The notes under the pieces: generated by a model
Seen by the model: the letters and a program-made list of their open reading frames with translations, nothing else
Database searches by the model: none
What the model was told of the DNA's origin: nothing
Part shown: positions 62,900-64,000 of the stretch, in pieces
How the letters are laid out: every line of letters begins with the position of its first letter
Numbering within the stretch: the first letter of the stretch is position 1
Program-made: the position numbers and the translations under genes
Assembly: GCA_037074705.1 (NCBI GenBank)
Contig: JAYJMR010000058.1
Location: forward strand, 95,985-159,984
Source: Zhengitettix transpicula
Lineage: Eukaryota > Arthropoda > Insecta > Orthoptera > Tetrigidae
Reading direction: 5' to 3'
DNA length: 64,000 nt

Positions 62900-64000
62900 A
62901 ATCATTTATTATGAAATAAGACTTTGTTATTTGAAGATTCTTGGTTGGTGAAATTCCAAACTTGTCGCCGAAACGTCGAAATATTATCATATATTAATTA
63001 ATATTAATAGATTAAGATTTTAGAAGTGCAGGTTTGATTAATTTTTATAAAGAACGAATCATTTATTATGAAATAAGACTTTGTTATTTGAAGATTCTTG
63101 GTTGGTGAAATTCCAAACTTGTCGTCGAAACGTCGAAATATTGGGATATATTAATTAATATTAATAGATTAAGATTTTAGAAGTGCAGGTTTGAGTAATT
63201 TTTATAAAGAACGAGTCATTTATTATGAAATAAGACTTTGTTATTTGTAGATTCTTTGTTGGTGAAATTCCAAACTTGTCGTCGAAACGTCGAAATATTA
63301 CGATATATTAATTAATATTAATAGATTAAGATTTTAGAAGTGCAGGTTTGAGTAATTTTTATAAAGAACGAGTCATTTATTATGAAATAAGACTTTGTTA
63401 TTTGAAGATTCTTGGTTGGTGAAATTCCAAACTTGTCGTCGAAACGTCGAAATATTACGATATATTAATTAATATTAATAGATTAAGATTTTAGAAGTGC
63501 AGGTTTGACTAATTTTTATAAAGAACGAGTCATTTATTATGAAATAAGACTTTGTTATTTTAAGATTCTTGGTTGGTGAAATTCCAAACTTTTCGTCGAA
63601 ACGTCGAAATATTGGGATATATTAATTAATATTAATAGATTAAGATTTTAGAAGTGCAGGTTTTAGTAATTTTTATAAAGAACGAGTCATTTATTATGAA
63701 ATAAGACTTTGTTATTTATAGATTCTTGGTTGGTGAAATTCCAAACTTGTCGTCGAAACGTCGAAATATTGGGATATATTAATTAATATTAATAGATTAA
63801 GATTTTAGAAGTGCAGGTTTGAGTAATTTTTATAAAGAACGAGTCATTTATTATGAAATAAGACTTTTTTATTTGAGATTCTTGGTTGGTGAAATTCCAA
63901 ACTTGTCGTCGAAACGTCGAAATATTGGGATATATTAATTAATATTAATAGATTAAGATTTTAGAAGTGCAGGTTTGAGTAATTTTTATAAAGAACGAGT
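62900..64000. repeat. Right-end mixed monomers, array continues
   Basis: Seven monomers follow the homogeneous run with mixed markers: GAACGAATC at 62,897 and 63,053; triplets TCA (near 62,987), GGG and ACG; and three different forms at 97-100 (GAAG, GTAG, TAAG or TATAG). The last monomer is cut at GAACGAGT by the window edge, so the array end is not seen. Confidence 0.85.

Larger units (their letters stand above)
58230..62900. repeat. TTTTTAG subfamily: local monomer expansion
   Basis: Nearly every monomer in this stretch reads GTTATTTTTAG at positions 90-100, where the rest of the array reads GTTATTTGAAG (G97T and A98T). Early copies (about 58,230-59,510) mostly also have TTTTTAGTTTC. From about 59,800 the form is TTTTTAGATTC. 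Isolated precursors occur near 56,824 (TTATTTTTAGATTC). One monomer (59,650) keeps the ancestral GAAG. The change from AGTTTC to AGATTC along the block shows its order of growth or replacement. Confidence 0.85.
2128..64000. repeat. 157-bp AT-rich satellite array, ~394 tandem monomers, continues past the window
   Basis: The GATTAAG motif recurs at 2,144, 2,301 and 2,458 and then every 157 bases, apart from small indels, to the end. All copies are in one orientation with no inserted element. The monomer has about 41 G+C out of 157. Landmarks by monomer position: overlapping palindromes TATTAATTAATA (156-10) and ATTAATATTAAT (4-15); GTGC[A/T]GG (34-39); TTTTTATAAAG (49-59); ACGAGTCA (61-68); TTGG/CCAA dyad (109-123); CGTCGAAA twice in tandem (130-145); and the variable triplet (150-152). 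The length is close to nucleosomal DNA plus a linker, as in many centromeric satellites. No function can be read from the sequence. I do not recognise it as a named family. Confidence 0.98.

Noticed and set aside
58230..62900. TTTTTAG as a splice acceptor or polypyrimidine tract
   Set aside because: There is no exon, donor or open frame nearby. The change is better read as a subfamily marker.
2128..64000. CRISPR array
   Set aside because: There is a regular period, but the whole 157 bases repeat and no variable spacers exist.
2128..64000. Hammerhead ribozyme inside the satellite, suggested by CGAAACGTC
   Set aside because: The core CTGANGA is missing on both strands of the consensus (no CTGA at all), so the conserved catalytic core cannot form.
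2128..64000. CENP-B box
   Set aside because: TTTCGACGTTTCGACGA on the minus strand has the TTCG start but lacks the required A and CGGG of the box.
2128..64000. TATA-box promoter at TTTTTATAAAG in each monomer
   Set aside because: It is expected by chance in 74% A+T sequence, and no downstream transcription unit is visible.

Overview
The window is almost entirely eukaryotic satellite DNA. From about 2,128 to the right edge (about 61.9 kb, 97% of the window) it is one uninterrupted head-to-tail array of a 157-bp monomer, about 394 copies, all in the same orientation and running off the right end. I find no protein-coding gene, RNA gene, CRISPR array or intact transposon. The monomer is about 74% A+T by my count, and its length (157 = 3 x 52 + 1) shifts the reading frame at each copy, so the array cannot hold a long ORF. 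The organism is a eukaryote. A weak guess is an insect or other arthropod, because CpG is not depleted and the flank ends in a CATA/CAAA-type simple-repeat tail. No gene here allows a firmer placement.

Layout. (1) 1-2,126: a less AT-rich flank made of a 1,379-bp tandem duplication. Copy A is 1-1,379; copy B is 1,380-2,126 and is cut off by the satellite. Each copy is built from about 281-bp subrepeats with C-rich/G-rich hairpins and a CATA/CAAA tail. (2) 2,126-2,129: junction into the satellite. (3) 2,128-7,272: about 33 monomers, including a 14-monomer duplication. (4) 7,273-17,005: a 33-monomer block repeated in tandem, the second copy lacking 4 monomers, with an 8-monomer unit nested inside. 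(5) 17,006-31,940: a mosaic of shuffled modules of 8-17 monomers, including an almost perfect 11-monomer tandem duplication at 21.3-24.8 kb. (6) 31,640-33,260: an alternating two-monomer unit. (7) 33,260-42,160: a mixed block with an 8/8/7-monomer rhythm. (8) 42,160-55,400: further 3-, 10- and 18-monomer duplications with many one-base deletions. (9) 55,480-57,720: a block rich in the GACTAA variant. (10) 58,230-62,900: a young subfamily ending in almost nine identical monomers. (11) 62,900-64,000: mixed monomers.

Monomer numbering used below: position 1 is the first T of TTAATTAATATTAATAG, so the first monomer is 2,128-2,284 and the second starts at 2,285. The main variable positions are 16 (A/G), 37 (A/T), 45 (G/C), 65 (G/A), 97-98 (GA or TT) and the triplet 150-152 (ACG, ATG, TTG or GGG). 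Shared combinations of these variants, found at spacings that are multiples of 157, reveal the higher-order duplications. The sequence shows repeated unequal exchange or amplification of blocks of monomers. A centromeric or pericentromeric location is plausible for such an array, but nothing in the sequence proves it.
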